Positions 45,625-56,730 of a stretch of 64,000 nucleotides of DNA are shown one piece after another. The stretch is from the NCBI GenBank assembly GCA_015680685.1, contig MNCI01010409.1:86112-150111 (forward strand). The letters run 5' to 3'. The DNA is from Gnetum montanum (lineage: Eukaryota; Streptophyta; Gnetopsida; Gnetales; Gnetaceae). Position numbers and translations under genes: made by a program. The notes beneath the pieces were generated by a model that was not told the DNA's origin, ran no database searches, and saw nothing but the letters and a program-made list of their open reading frames with translations. Each line of letters opens with the position of its first letter. Position 1 is the stretch's first letter.

Positions 45625-46205
45625 CTGCAATCACACGGGGCCAAGCGTTAGTAAGATTGTTTTTGAAGTTAAGTTATACCTTACTGCTTGCCTTAATTAA
45701 TTAATTTCTTTTATCTCCATGTGATATTACCCAAAAGATTGTAATAATGAGTCTTTTTTACTTAGGTGGTTTCCAATTTTAATTTCTTGGTGTACCTAAA
45801 GGATTAAATAATTTTTTGGCACATTTCATTCTTAATTTACAACTAATTATCCTTAATAATGTCCTTTGGGTGATGATAAATTCCAAAAAATTTAGGCACT
45901 ATTCGGCAGGTGTCCCTCCCCCACAACTAAGCTAAACACTCCAAGTTCAAGTAGGTTCAAACAGAATTAAGATCGGAGTACCAGTGAGCGAGATAGAGGT
46001 TGAAAAGCAAAGGTGTCACACTTGCAAGTCGTAGAGAAAAATTTGAAAAAATCCCCCACATGATGTGTGCAAAATGAAGCTAAGTGTTGCCAAGGGGGAG
46101 GGGGTCACCTATTTATAGGTTTGGAGGGAAACAATATCACGTACGTGTTGGATGCGATATTGCGTACACGGTATCATGGCCCTAGTGACATTGGGCACCA
46201 TACTA
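45625..46205 (-). promoter_or_regulatory. Promoter and 5' UTR (with intron) of the passenger gene in element F
   Basis: TATAAATAGG (TATA at 46,117-46,110) is preceded by CGCAATATCGCATCC, ACGTACGTGATATTG and CATGATACCGTGTACGC. These are the same words found upstream of the TATA in the E/F LTRs. The transcribed leader of about 470 bases ends with TGTGATTGCAG just before the ATG, so at least one 5' UTR intron is likely. Confidence 0.6.
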
Positions 46206-47336
46206 AAATACTGAATTTTTACAGATTTTTTTGAAATCAATGTTGGAAACTTAGGACATTGGGCTATTGTTAAGGGATTCTAAGGTAATTAGATGGTTTT
46301 AAAGGCACGAATAATTATGATGGTGTGGAAATGATCAATAAAACCTCAGGTGGTAGAGAAAAAGGCTATGTAATGGTACATAGGAACGTTGATTCAGAGG
46401 GATAGTAATAAGGAAATAAAATCATTGAAAATTATGCCAAGGGTAAGAAATGGTGTGTGTGAGCTATGTCACAAGTGAAGATTACAAAAGATTACACAAG
46501 TGGATCCTCCCCAAAGTAGGTTCCAACCTATAATGCCCTTGTGTAACCACAAGTGTCCGTAGGCACTAGAATGGTTAAATGTAATCTGCACTGACTCCAC
46601 AAAACACACACATGTAAATATCATCAGAATGAGGTAAGAATTCTATGTTACACATGACACGAGTTACAATTACATGAATAGTGAGATGAGACAAACTATA
46701 TAAAGGGATTGTAGAGATTGGAACATGAGGCAACTGACCTAGGGCGTAGTGAATCCTATGTATAAAGCATGATTAATATGTCATTAACCATTATTCTAAG
46801 ATCAGGACCAAGTCCATTCCTCTAATCAGTGACATCACATTGTTTCATCCCATGATGAGAAACTATGAGAGTAACACAACAACAAGGCATACAATCATTT
46901 AGCATTTTATTCAAGGGAGGAGTGATTTTTGTTTTGTGACACTTTTCTTCTTTTTTTTCTTTCTTCTCTCTCTTTTTTTGAATACTGAATCCAGGGAAGC
47001 CACCAACCTTCAGGCATGGATGCATGTCTCTCTAGTGGAACCCCCTAGAACAACATTGGATTTTTGAGTGCCCTTTTGATTACTCTTACTCCCATTTTTC
47101 ATTAGATCTACAAGGATCTTAGTACGACCACATTGCATGATAACTCCCATAGATGTAACCAAAGAGAATCCTCAAGTCCCTTTGATGTCACACCCTAATC
47201 ATTCCCCCTTGGTCCATCCTTTTTCATTCTAGGTACANCAAAAGCATAAAAAGAAACAAAAAGACAAACAAGAAATTGAAAAATGAAAAATTGAAAAACA
47301 AAAAGTTGTAAAATGAAAGAAAATAAAAAGTGGTTA
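46206..47336 (-). repeat. Shared non-coding block, copy in element F
   Basis: The minus strand has a T-rich start, a GGTGTGACATCAAAGGGACTTG-like stretch, ACACAAGGGCATTATAGG and CTACTTTGGGGAGGATCCAC, in the same order as in E (55,250-55,990). A single N at 47,238 is an assembly join. No coding signal is visible. Confidence 0.65.
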
Positions 47337-49290
47337 TTAATCCTGCTTGTAACTAGAATGGGGGATATCCCCCATAACTAAACGGTTGAGCATGGTGAGG
47401 ATTAATAAATAAAGGATGGGAATCCTTACATGTTGGAAGCATTGGAACTTGGTGATACTTACCCCATTGGGATTCACACACTTGATTGTAGTAAGCATAG
47501 TGGGAAAATTTGTAAGATGTGGTTCTGGAGTAAAGAGTTGATCCACTAGCATGTTTGTAATCGTTAGATGGTATGCAAGGATCAAGACGTTGCCTTCCAT
47601 GGCTGTGTTCATTGGGCCGTATGGTTGTTGGAGTGTTGATTGTTGGCCTTGATGAAGTAACATGAGGCATTGGGTTTGAAGATAAGGATGCACCATAGTG
47701 TTGGGCTTGTGCTGAGTTGGAGGAAGTAATGGCCTCGGGATTATGTTGTCCCTTCCTAGGATCATTTCTAAAGAAGGGACACCTTCAATGTTGTTGAGGC
47801 TTCTTACTGCTGTTGGAAACAGGAGCACAAGTAGTGTTCGTGGGTTGTTGCTATGGTACAGGCACCTTAGGAATAGTTGGTGGCAATGTAGAAGGGGAAA
47901 AAGGATGAGAACATTGAAATTGAAGAGAAGTGTAGGATACACAAGGTGGGGGTTGTGTTGAATGTATGGGCTGATAGTATTGAGGAGAATGGTACTGTGG
48001 TGAGATAGAGTAGGTTCTCCCAGTTGGAGAAATAGGCTATTGGATTAGATAAGCATCTGGGTTCAGCTCGTACGAAGGGTATTTCCAGTTTAGGGGTGGT
48101 TTCCCCCACGACTGGGATTGTTGCCACTGTGATCAAACACAGTATCTCTATATGAACTTTGGATGTAACATGCTTCCCCAATGCTCCTGTAAATGTGACA
48201 ATATTATCATACAGGCATATATTGCATTCATACGTATGATTGGCAATTGAGCTCTTACTTTCCTTATCCCTTCTTTCCGATTGTCTACTAATACTTTGTC
48301 CTACTTCTTGGGTTGTCAGAACTCTATCTCCAATGATATCGATATATTCTCCACACTTTTTATACATCCATTCCAACATCTTATTGATCTTTGCCTTGAC
48401 TTCTTCTAACGATTGTTGTATCAGCAAAGATGGTTCTTTCACCTTGAGATTGGTTGATTTCTCCTTTTGATGATTATGGAGCTTTGTTAAATTCAAATTC
48501 TGGTCCCGTTGATGTTTTTTAACACTCTCCCATCTAGTCATTTCTCCTTCTTATTTTGCTACCTACTTAATAAGCTCTTGGACTTGATGGGTTTGTAGTT
48601 CATATAGTTGTCCTTGGGCATACATTCCTAGGGTCTTTCTTGTTGCATCACGAAGTCCATCCATGATATGGTACATTAGCCTTTCCTCGGAGAACCCATG
48701 GCCTGGACAGTTTTTTAACAATGCATAATATCTTTCTAAGGCCATGCCCAAGGGTTCATGTTTTTCTTATTTCCACTCTTGGATTTTTTTCCTCAAGGCT
48801 GACACTCTTGCATAGGTTTGATATCTTTCATTAAAGGCTTCTACCATTGTTGGCCAATGTTGTCTTGAATTTGGTTTTAACGATCTATACCATACTTTTG
48901 CTTGGCCAACGAGTGTCATAGGAAAGATCTTGAGTTTTTGCCATCCATTATCAATGTTTCTCCATGTGCAGGCATCGTAGAAGGCTTGTAAATGTTGTTG
49001 GGAATCTAAATCATAGCCTCCTGAAAATTTGGGAAAGTTATTTAAATCAAGCCTGGGTAGACGACTCCCTTTACGATGCCTATGAGAGATTCGAATAGCC
49101 TCTTGTTTTTGCATTACGCTTGTAGTGGCTAGTGGGGGTTCATCGTCATTAGGTAAGTTATGCTTTCATGTGTTGGGATGACATTGTTTTCGTTTATGTT
49201 TATAAGAAACCCCCACTTCGGGTTGTGTACTCCAATCTTCATTGTCATATATTTCATTGGTTCTCTAATGAACTTCCTCACCAGGTGTGA
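47337..49290 (-). pseudogene. Gag remnant, element F
   Basis: The retrotransposon capsid region runs from about 49,050 to 48,560: LDLNNFPKFSGGYDLDSQQ, FYDACTWRNIDNGWQKLKIF, QAKVWYRSLKPNSRQHWPTM, NCPGHGFSEERLMYHIMDGL, GMYAQGQL. A helical stretch with KEPSLLIQQSLEEVKAKINK follows, then a Cys-rich spot (YECNICLYDN) and a long Pro/Ser/Thr/Gln-rich tail to 47,337. Stops occur at about 48,765 and 48,560. It aligns closely with element E gag. The particle protein would be supplied in cis, but no enzymes are encoded. Confidence 0.8.
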
Positions 49291-49438
49291 TCTTATCGTA
49301 GTTTTGTAGGAGAAGCACGGTTGAAAGATTGTGTGTGAATTTGTGTGACCTTTTATAATTATTTCTTGTTAAAAGATATATCGTTAATTCTTATACAAAA
49401 ACCTTGTATGATATAACTAATCTAGATAACTAGCATCG

Positions 49439-49456
49439 TCCCCGGCAATGGTGCTA
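49439..49456 (-). other. Primer-binding site of element F (tRNA-Asp type)
   Basis: The minus strand reads TAGCACCATTGCCGGGGA one base inside the 5' LTR. It matches the tRNA-Asp complement TGGCGCCGTTGCCGGGGA except for three G-to-A changes. Confidence 0.8.
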
Positions 49457-49457
49457 A

Positions 49458-50283
49458 TGATGAGTGACGAGGTACCCCTACACTCAACCATACGAATATG
49501 AGTGTTACATGCACAATCCAATCGAACTTCACAGACGGACTAGTTGTGGCATCTTGACAGTTAGCCTTAGGTTGCAGTTCGCTATCTTCCCACCTAGACT
49601 AGTATTAGCTTTGTTACGTATGGCTTAGTCTAGAGTGAGGTGTATGATGTGTTTCTAACCTAATGCTACTCTTGAAGGAAATGGAAGGTAATATTAACTA
49701 CGTTGAGAGAGAAAGGGTGAGAAGGAATCTAGCTAGCCTAAGTGCGATGAGCATCCATTCCTTGATTATCCATACACATCTTGGACTTCATGCATGACTA
49801 CCACTGGGATTACCAAGCATAGATCCTAGGTACGCTACTGGGTTACCAAGTAGTCACACTTAAATGCTCGTAATCAAGTCGTACTCATTCTGCATTTTAA
49901 CATGAGTTTTAAGGGTGAGAGAGATTAACTAGGAAAGTAGTAAATAACAATTAATTAAATGATTAAGCTAAGTGAATGCTACAATGATGAAGTAATCTCA
50001 ATCTTTATTTCTAGTCATGTGCATGTCCAAGTTTGTCACACTCGAATAAAGGATGCTGTACAATTACAATCACCACACTGCAGGCATACACGGATAGGAG
50101 AAGGGTTGAGAGAGAGAAAATGAAAACACTTAAACTAAAATTGACTAACTTCCTAATGATTTCTAACTCTTTTGTCTACCTCTTATTTATAGATGAGGAG
50201 ACAGGCTGTGATATCGTGCATGAAATATTGCGACCGCGATATCACGTATGCGATATTGTGGTCACCCAAAACACAACTCATCA
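49458..50283 (-). repeat. 5' LTR of element F
   Basis: 826 bases, from TGATGAGTTGTG (50,283) to ACTCATCA (49,458). TATAAATAAGAGG lies at about 50,190, with CACAATATCGCATACG, GTGATATCGCGG and CACGATATCAC upstream. The copia flank right of it begins GATTT; the left flank is lost, so no target duplication can be tested. Confidence 0.88.
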
Positions 50284-50513
50284 GATTTCTAGTAGGTTTC
50301 AAGTTAAATTGTGAGAAGAGATTACCTACATACATAATGTTTGGTCTTATATTAGTTAAGTAGATCATTTTATCAATCAATAGTCAAAACTCCATGGGTT
50401 CATCTATTAATTCTGAATCATTCTTTCTAGGATAATTACTTGGATCCAAAGGTATCAACTATGGTTTACATTCCAACATACGATATTTTGTAAGAAGCTT
50501 AATTATGCATTTT
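50284..50513 (-). pseudogene. Copia RT C-terminal fragment
   Basis: The minus-strand translation reads KLLTKYRMLECKP then MIYLTNIRPNIMYVGNLFSQF. This is the copia RT end (hhxRFxMxDCKP, YLTxTRPDIxYAVxxLSQF). Element E breaks it off from the preceding part at 57,541 and element F from the RNase H that follows. Confidence 0.8.
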
Positions 50514-51306
50514 TGGTGGGACGTGATATTGCATCCCTCGCGATATCACGTATGCAATATTGCGGTGTGCCGCTAGGTCTATAAATAAGAGGCGGCTCTC
50601 CCCTGTTTCTAAGTTTAGGCCTAAATCATAGAGAAACTTTGACAGTTTTTTCTCTCCAGAGATAGAATAATCTCCATGTGCCCATAGTAGGAGCTCCAAA
50701 GTGAACGGATCTTTATTCAAGCAAATATTTTACCTGAACACAAGTTTGTGTATGGAAATAAAGATGAACTTCTTGGATAAACATTGCAGTGCATGGACTA
50801 GGCTAAATAGGACTTTATTTACTGTTATTTATTGTTCATCATTTAAATGTTTTGTTAGTAATTAAATCTCTCTCAACCCTTCTCCCATAGTTAAGTGCAT
50901 TCAGTACGACTGCTTCGAGCACTTGTGTTACGCTTGGTGATCCCAGTAACGAATAGCGTTTGGTAACCAAGGTTGCATTGGTTCAGGGTGTGAACGGTAA
51001 GTGGGAATGGATGCTGATGCTAGGTTAATTAAGGCTTAGTTAGTTAGTTAAAGCTAGTTAATTAGTCTCTTCACCCTTCACCTCATTAGCATAGGAGATA
51101 AACAGAAAAGATATAAAAATCACATACCTCAGACTTACTTAACCATACAACCGTGACAAATACAAGTAAGTCTGGGAAGACAACAAATGATTAACCTTAA
51201 GTGTTCCATGAGGCGTGTAGGCACTTAGTTTGCACAGTTTAACTGGATTGCGTGTGTAACGCTTGTATTCGTATGGTTGAGTGCAGGGGTACCTTGCTAC
51301 TCATCA
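50514..51306 (+). repeat. 5' LTR of element E
   Basis: 793 bases, TGGTGGGACG to ACTCATCA. TATAAATAAGAGG lies at about 50,580, with GTGATATTGCATCC and CGCGATATCACGTATGC upstream. By eye it differs from the 3' LTR at roughly one base in twenty over a 265-base stretch, and it lacks about 17 bases of the U3. Confidence 0.9.
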
Positions 51307-51307
51307 T

Positions 51308-51327
51308 TGGCGCTGTTGTTGGGGACT
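51308..51327 (+). other. Primer-binding site of element E (tRNA-Asp type)
   Basis: TGGCGCTGTTGTTGGGGACT, one base after the LTR, matches the tRNA-Asp complement with three C-to-T changes in the first 18 bases. Confidence 0.85.
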
Positions 51328-51450
51328 AAGTGTTTGTGTGCTAAGTAGAACATAGGAAATTATCCACATCATTGGGAGCTTAAACAAACCCTTAGGGTTA
51401 ATTATACAAAAAATATATAATGGTTAATCAGCACACCGAATAAAATAACA

Positions 51451-53670
51451 ATGTCTTCTTCTTCGAACAAAAGCAATTCACCACCTAGGGATCACACAAG
51501 AGACCGTCGGTAATTTAATACACATAACCAAAATCCACCAATTCCTCAAGAATATAGTGTGGTATATATTCATCCCGATGAGTATATACCCAACTTTACT
51601 TTTATCCTCCATTAGGATGAACAACTGCATTGGTGTGATTTGCAAGGTAACATAGTGTTACCCCCAGATCGTGTAGTCCCTAACATGCTCCTCCATGCTC
51701 TTGCATAGATCGACATGACATAGCTATATGCTAAATACATTGCAAAATATTATAACGTAAGGGACTACCATCCCACAGAAGCGCAATGTCAAAGAAACTT
51801 GCAGCAAGAGAGTCACCACACATCGTTGAAGGGTAAAGGCCCTCGTAATGCTTCACCTATCATAAGAGAAGTTAAGGGTGGTGAACCTATCTCAATAGGT
51901 TCTCAACAAGACAATGTTCCCCCTCCTAACAATAATGAGGAGGTGGGGTATCAGAACTTGCACTCTATGATACACAACCCTGGTTCTGATCCCCGTGAAC
52001 ACCAACTCTTCACTGAGGAAACAAAAACACATGACAAGGGTGAGCATTTTGATCGTCATCATGATCGGGGTAGGGAACATCGAAGAGAAGGTAGGAGACA
52101 TCTTCATGGCAATGGCTCTCCTTCTTCTTCCCCTTCATCACATCATTCACCCTCTCCTTCCACATCAGAGCATAGCCACCAAGAGCATAACGGTGAGGAT
52201 AAGGGTAAGCGAGATGAGAGACCTCGACGAGAGAGTCGAGAGAGAGGATGAGGGAAGTCAAGAGAATCAAGGCATGAATGAAGGAAAAGTAGGAAACAAT
52301 TTAGACATCATAGACATCATGAAAAAGATGATCATGATGAGCCCCTACTTGCAACTTGGAGTATGCTAGATATAACGGAGGTAGTTAGAATACCTACAAG
52401 GCATCAAAAAGATAGTTAGATCAAAAGATTAGATATGAATAATATCCCACGCTTCGAAGAGGGATACAACGCTTATCCAAAAAATAATTTATAGGAATTC
52501 CACAATGCTTGCACCTTGCAAAATATAGAGAACGAGTGGTAGAAATTAAAGTTGTTTCCTAGGACATTCATAAAGGAAGCTGAGAGTTGGTACCAGTCCT
52601 TAGAGCCAAAAACCATTAGGAGATGGAGTACAATGTTAGAGTTGTTCAACGATAAATACCAAATGTACTCTAGAGTGTCCAACTTGCATAATCAAATCCA
52701 AGGATGGAAGCAAGGTACTCATGAACCCTTGGATGTTTCCATGGGCTGATACTATGCATTGCTACATCATTGCCTGGGCCATGGTTACACACAACGGGAT
52801 CAACTCCGCCACCTCATAGATGGGCTAAGACACGAAACTAGGAGAACCCTTGGGACATATGCCCAAGGGAGACTTTCTGAACTTAGATCCCATGAAATTC
52901 ATCTATTTTTGGAGCAAGTAGCTAAAGAAGAAGGGAAGCTATGGAAAAGAGAAAGCGTGGAAGAATATAACCACGATCCTTCCCTTCAGAAGAAGGGAGT
53001 GAGATTTTGTGATGAGGAGGATGAGTCACCACTCAAAGAGTTGGTGAATAGAAAAACCTTGTCGCTTCAAAAGCTAACAACGGAAGTATCGGCTAAGGTA
53101 GATGAGATATGGAGCTCCTTAGATAGTAAAATTGAAACTATCTTAAAAATCATAGAGGAATCTAAGGAGGAATGAAGTAGTGGCCATGATAAGAAAAAGC
53201 GAAGAGATTTAGGCCATGCATGTAACAAGGGTAAGGGAAAAATGACTATCATTGATGAGGTTGTGGATTCTGACACAACCAATGATGGTGGATGTGAGAT
53301 CTGCCAATATGACCATCCTAAGGGATGTTGCCCAATCATCTCACATTTGCAAGAGTCTAGGGTGTATGTGCTCAACCCAAGACTTCATAGACGGTAGGCA
53401 CCCCGAAGGTTACCTTATCCCCAAGGTAACCCAAGGCAGTTCCACCAACCGTTAACATATTATCCAAGTGGAACTCCGCCATAACCTATCGGGCAACACA
53501 AGCAGTGGCAACACCCATAGTCATGGGGGATGCCACCGCCTAGACAAAAATACCCTTAATGACAACCAAATCCTTATGGCTATTACGTGTAGCAGCCGGT
53601 TTCTCCAAGTGACTTTATGGATCACGCAACCCCATAATGTCCCTACCAAGTTCGAGAGTATTTTAGGACT
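51451..53670 (+). pseudogene. Gag remnant, element E
   Basis: From ATG 51,451 one frame runs unbroken by shifts through gag and protease to beyond 54,800, with about 19 nonsense codons. The N-terminus is Ser-rich, then comes an Asp/His/Arg-rich stretch, and the capsid core lies at 52,440-52,920: LDMNNIPRFEEGYNAYP, SWYQSLEPKTIRRWSTML, HCLGHGYTQRDQLRHLIDGL, GTYAQGRL. A possible Cys-rich box (CEICQYDHPKGCC) is at 53,296-53,335. Three stops sit where element F gag has Gln, Gln and Arg (L-Q-A-F, W-Q-K-L, E-R-Y-Y), pointing to C-to-T change in CAG and CGA codons. The ATG was chosen as the first in the frame after the primer site. Confidence 0.85.
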
Positions 53671-54840
53671 CCTTCTCCTATGGAAGACACTCCACACACA
53701 TACCATTCTCCAAATCCATCTACCACTCTTACGCCAGTAGTTCCACTACCACCTGCTCCAGCAATGCAAGGGGAACTCCCCACTCAACCGCAGCAATGTA
53801 ATGCTGTGAGAGCTATGAACCTTCAACCTACTACTAATTTTGACAACCATAAAAAGAGAAGATCTTTCTTTAGAACCAAACGCCCAAACAAGCTCTCACA
53901 ACCACAAGCAGTTGAGTCTATGCATGCTCCTCCAACATACAAGGCTTCAGAGCTCCCTTCAAACCAACGACAAGGCTTAACGTATACGGCTATGTTAACA
54001 CATACTGTTATCGACTGGATCAAGGTGGGCCACCTTTCCAGGAAACTCTCTGATCTTGGAAGTCCCTTAATCTACCTCCAAGTTGCCAAGAATGAACCAC
54101 ATAAGGCTCTTCTTGACTCAAGTTTCAGAGTCAACTTAATCTCACAAGAAATGTATCAAGCTTGGAACTTGCCTTCACTCAAGAAGAGTAATATTCAACT
54201 AGATCTGGTTGACTAGTCCATCACCATTCCCTTAGGATTGGTGGAGGACATCGTTACCACTGTGTGTGATTGGTCATATCCAGCTAATCTCTTGGTGATA
54301 GAAGTTAACAATAACAAAGGGGACTTCCCAATTATAATGGAAAGGGCATGGCTCAACACCATCAATGCATGCCTAGGGATCCACGATCTTTCCTTGGAAA
54401 TATCTAGGGAAAATATTTATGGAAAGATCGAGAAGAAGAAAGTTCTGTGCATCACATACAGTGACTCAGAGGGTGAGGACATGGAGGAATGCTTAGCATC
54501 TCTTGTATGCAATTGGTGTGCCCAAGAAACACAAATACAACAATGCCTGTATGTAGAAACCACACAACAAGAGAACACCCAGTGGTTGATAGCTGATCAA
54601 GAAAGTAGCCCACCAATATGCATGGGAAAAACTGGGGGAACAACCCACGCTAACAATGAAGGCATAGATACATTGGAGTATGAGTGTCGCCAACTTCCAT
54701 CCCCTAACCTAAAAACATCAATCGGGAGAAGTTTGACACTTCTAAGAAATTCAAATAGACATTATTATTTCAGATCTCTCCCTTTCCATTTAGTCATGGG
54801 GGAGATGGCCACCTATGCTGATCATTCGGGGTCCTTAGTT
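53671..54840 (+). pseudogene. Protease remnant of the gag-protease frame, element E
   Basis: This part is in frame with gag. After a Pro-rich linker the retropepsin core reads HKALLDSSFRVNLIS at the active site, with D-S-S for D-S/T-G. Then come PLGLVEDIVTTV, a hydrophobic strand NLLVIEVN and IIMERAWL in place of the ILGRPWL motif. A stop at 54,214-54,216 interrupts it. Loss of the glycine means no activity. The frame continues with an Asp/Glu-rich tail (SDSEGEDMEE) and ends in non-coding T-rich sequence. Confidence 0.75.
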
Positions 54841-55390
54841 CTTTTACATTTTTTGTTTTGCATATTTTTTTTTACAAATTTCTTTAACTTTTCTTATTTT
54901 TTTTACAACATCGTTATACTTTTTAATTTCTTTGTGTGTGTATGTGTGTGTGTGTATGTGTGTTATCCATCTTGTCAAGTTTTTCATTTAATAAGTGTTC
55001 TTTATGATGGTATGAACTGTTTTCCTATTGATTGCTAATGTTTTGTTTTTACCTTTAAGTTATGATGTTGATACTAAGGTATGTTTTTTTTTTTGGTATG
55101 AAAGGCAGTGAGTCCACTTCATCCATTCATCCACAAAAGTCTATGGTCTCTCTTGGCTTGGAACTGTATAGTTTCCTTTCTTCAAAATAATAAGAACTAA
55201 AACGAATCGGCGAACGAGTATTTCTCAAACTAAGGAAGTACTCAAGTCTTGAAAAAGGTGTGACTTCAAGGGAACTTGGTGCATTTGTGTTGGCCATTCA
55301 CTTGGGTGCTTGGATGTTTTCTTCTTGAGTTTTCTTATCATTTCAATGTTACCCAATTATCAGGAAGCTAAGTAAATACAAATAATAAGT
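54841..55390 (+). other. T-rich non-coding start of the element E 3' region
   Basis: Long T runs, a (GT)n-like stretch at 54,937-54,962, and GGCAGTGAGTCCACTTCATCC near 55,105, which also occurs at about 28,650. No coding signal is visible. Confidence 0.6.
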
Positions 55391-55990
55391 CTTTGCATGG
55401 TGTGGTTCTCACGCATAAAAACAAAAAAAAAAAAAAAGAAGAAAGAAAAAAGTAAGAATTCAAAGCACACCCTTTGGACAAAATAATCATGTGGGCTACA
55501 AGAATTGGTTATGAAACTAAAATAAACATGTTCCCTCTAACTAAGGCCCTTCTCGCTTCCCATTCTCTCCTCCTTCATTTCATCAGAATGGTGGTGGCTC
55601 TTTGAGGAAGGCATTCTTGTTCTTCAAGTGGATGGATTGGCCAAATGCATTAATGCGAAGTCACTGGATGTGGTTTCTTTGAGGCTGGACTTGGAATGGG
55701 ATCTACTAAGTCACATTAATCATGAAACACACAAGGGGATGTACACCACCTTGTTCTTGAAGACTCCATTCCATTCTCTTTTTGCCATCCTTCTTTCTCC
55801 ATTGATCACCTCATTGTCGATTATATCATTAGTGTATATCTTGGTGGATACATCGTTTTCTTTTTGGTAAATTCTTGCGGTTAAGACTTTAACTCTTATT
55901 CCAAATGACATTCCCAGAGCCTATGGACTCTTTGAATGTGGGTTTGTCAGGGCATTAAGGGCATGAACCTGCTTTGGGGAGGACCCATTG
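55391..55990 (+). repeat. Shared non-coding block, copy in element E
   Basis: TTTGCATGGTGTGGTTCTCAC, an A-rich run, GAATTCAAAGCACACCC, CTCTAACTAAGGCCC, a ((A/T)GTCACTGGATGTGGTT)-like spot and CTGCTTTGGGGAGGACCCA occur in the same order as at 22,907 and 28,925. Confidence 0.75.
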
Positions 55991-55999
55991 GCATTCCTC

Positions 56000-56730
56000 T
56001 TTGGTGCATTCGTTAAATTCTTTCCCTTAACATTTTTGCAATCTACTCTATTTTTTTCATTTCCATCTTCACATCCATTTCATCGACATTATAGTTCTCT
56101 CTTTTTCTCCATATTTTTTGTTCCTTTTCTTTCTCCATTCTATCACTACCGGAGGTTCGCTCTTAGTCATGGGGGTCCTGGTCTAATTTTTTCGATTTTC
56201 TCCTAACCCCTACACCTTCGGTAGTCACCACTATTATATCTCTAGATTCGTAATTAGCCATACCACAACTCAGCCAATGGACCTTTCACTGAGGCAAGGT
56301 ATTAACTACATTAAAATTCATTTACCCTTGCTAATATAAAGACTGTGTTATGTGTGTAGATGATAATCATGCAACAAGGGATTGGATCTGGAGGAAACAC
56401 TTGGAATGGATCGGTACTGAAGCAGCTATGCAAGGAACAAGATCGATGGCGTGCTTACGGATGGACAACGAAAGGTGTAATCTTGGCATTTGCAGTAGTA
56501 GACTTCTTTTCTCTTCTCTCTTCTCTCTCAGCTGCTAAATGAGGCCTGATGTCAAATGTATAAAGTGTTCACTCTTGTTGTCGTGAACACTAGTTTTGTC
56601 TTGTTCTGTAATGATGATCTGTTCACATGTCATCTCATTCACCATTAGTTTCATTTGAGTCAATAATCCCATACCTTCTCAATATTTTGTAAGGAACTCA
56701 AGGACGAGTTTTCATTCAGTCATGGGGGTA
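56000..56730 (+). pseudogene. Passenger-gene remnant of element E
   Basis: The 5' UTR donor context CCGGAG|GTTCGC (about 56,152) and an acceptor GTTATGTGTGTAG before an ATG at about 56,360 parallel element C. The open frame that follows is only 60 codons (MIIMQQGIGSGG start) and then joins the GGACGAGTTTTCATTCAGTC tract before the LTR. The coiled-coil body of the gene has been deleted. Confidence 0.55.

Larger units (their letters stand above)
42117..50283 (-). mobile_element. Element F: non-autonomous Ty3/gypsy element with gag and passenger gene
   Basis: Read on the minus strand: 5' LTR (50,283-49,458), tRNA-Asp type primer site, gag (about 49,290-47,337), shared non-coding block, TATA promoter, passenger gene (45,624-42,836), purine tract, and a 3' LTR (42,669-42,117) cut short by the assembly join at 42,116. 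No protease, RT, RNase H or integrase is present. It lies inside the copia element, between its RT C-terminal part and RNase H. Confidence 0.85.

Noticed and set aside
54770-55038. Extension of the element E protease frame into a hydrophobic Phe/Val-rich tail resembling a membrane segment
   Set aside because: The underlying DNA is T-rich and (GT)n low-complexity sequence; the homologous region at 28.3 kb has no open frame.
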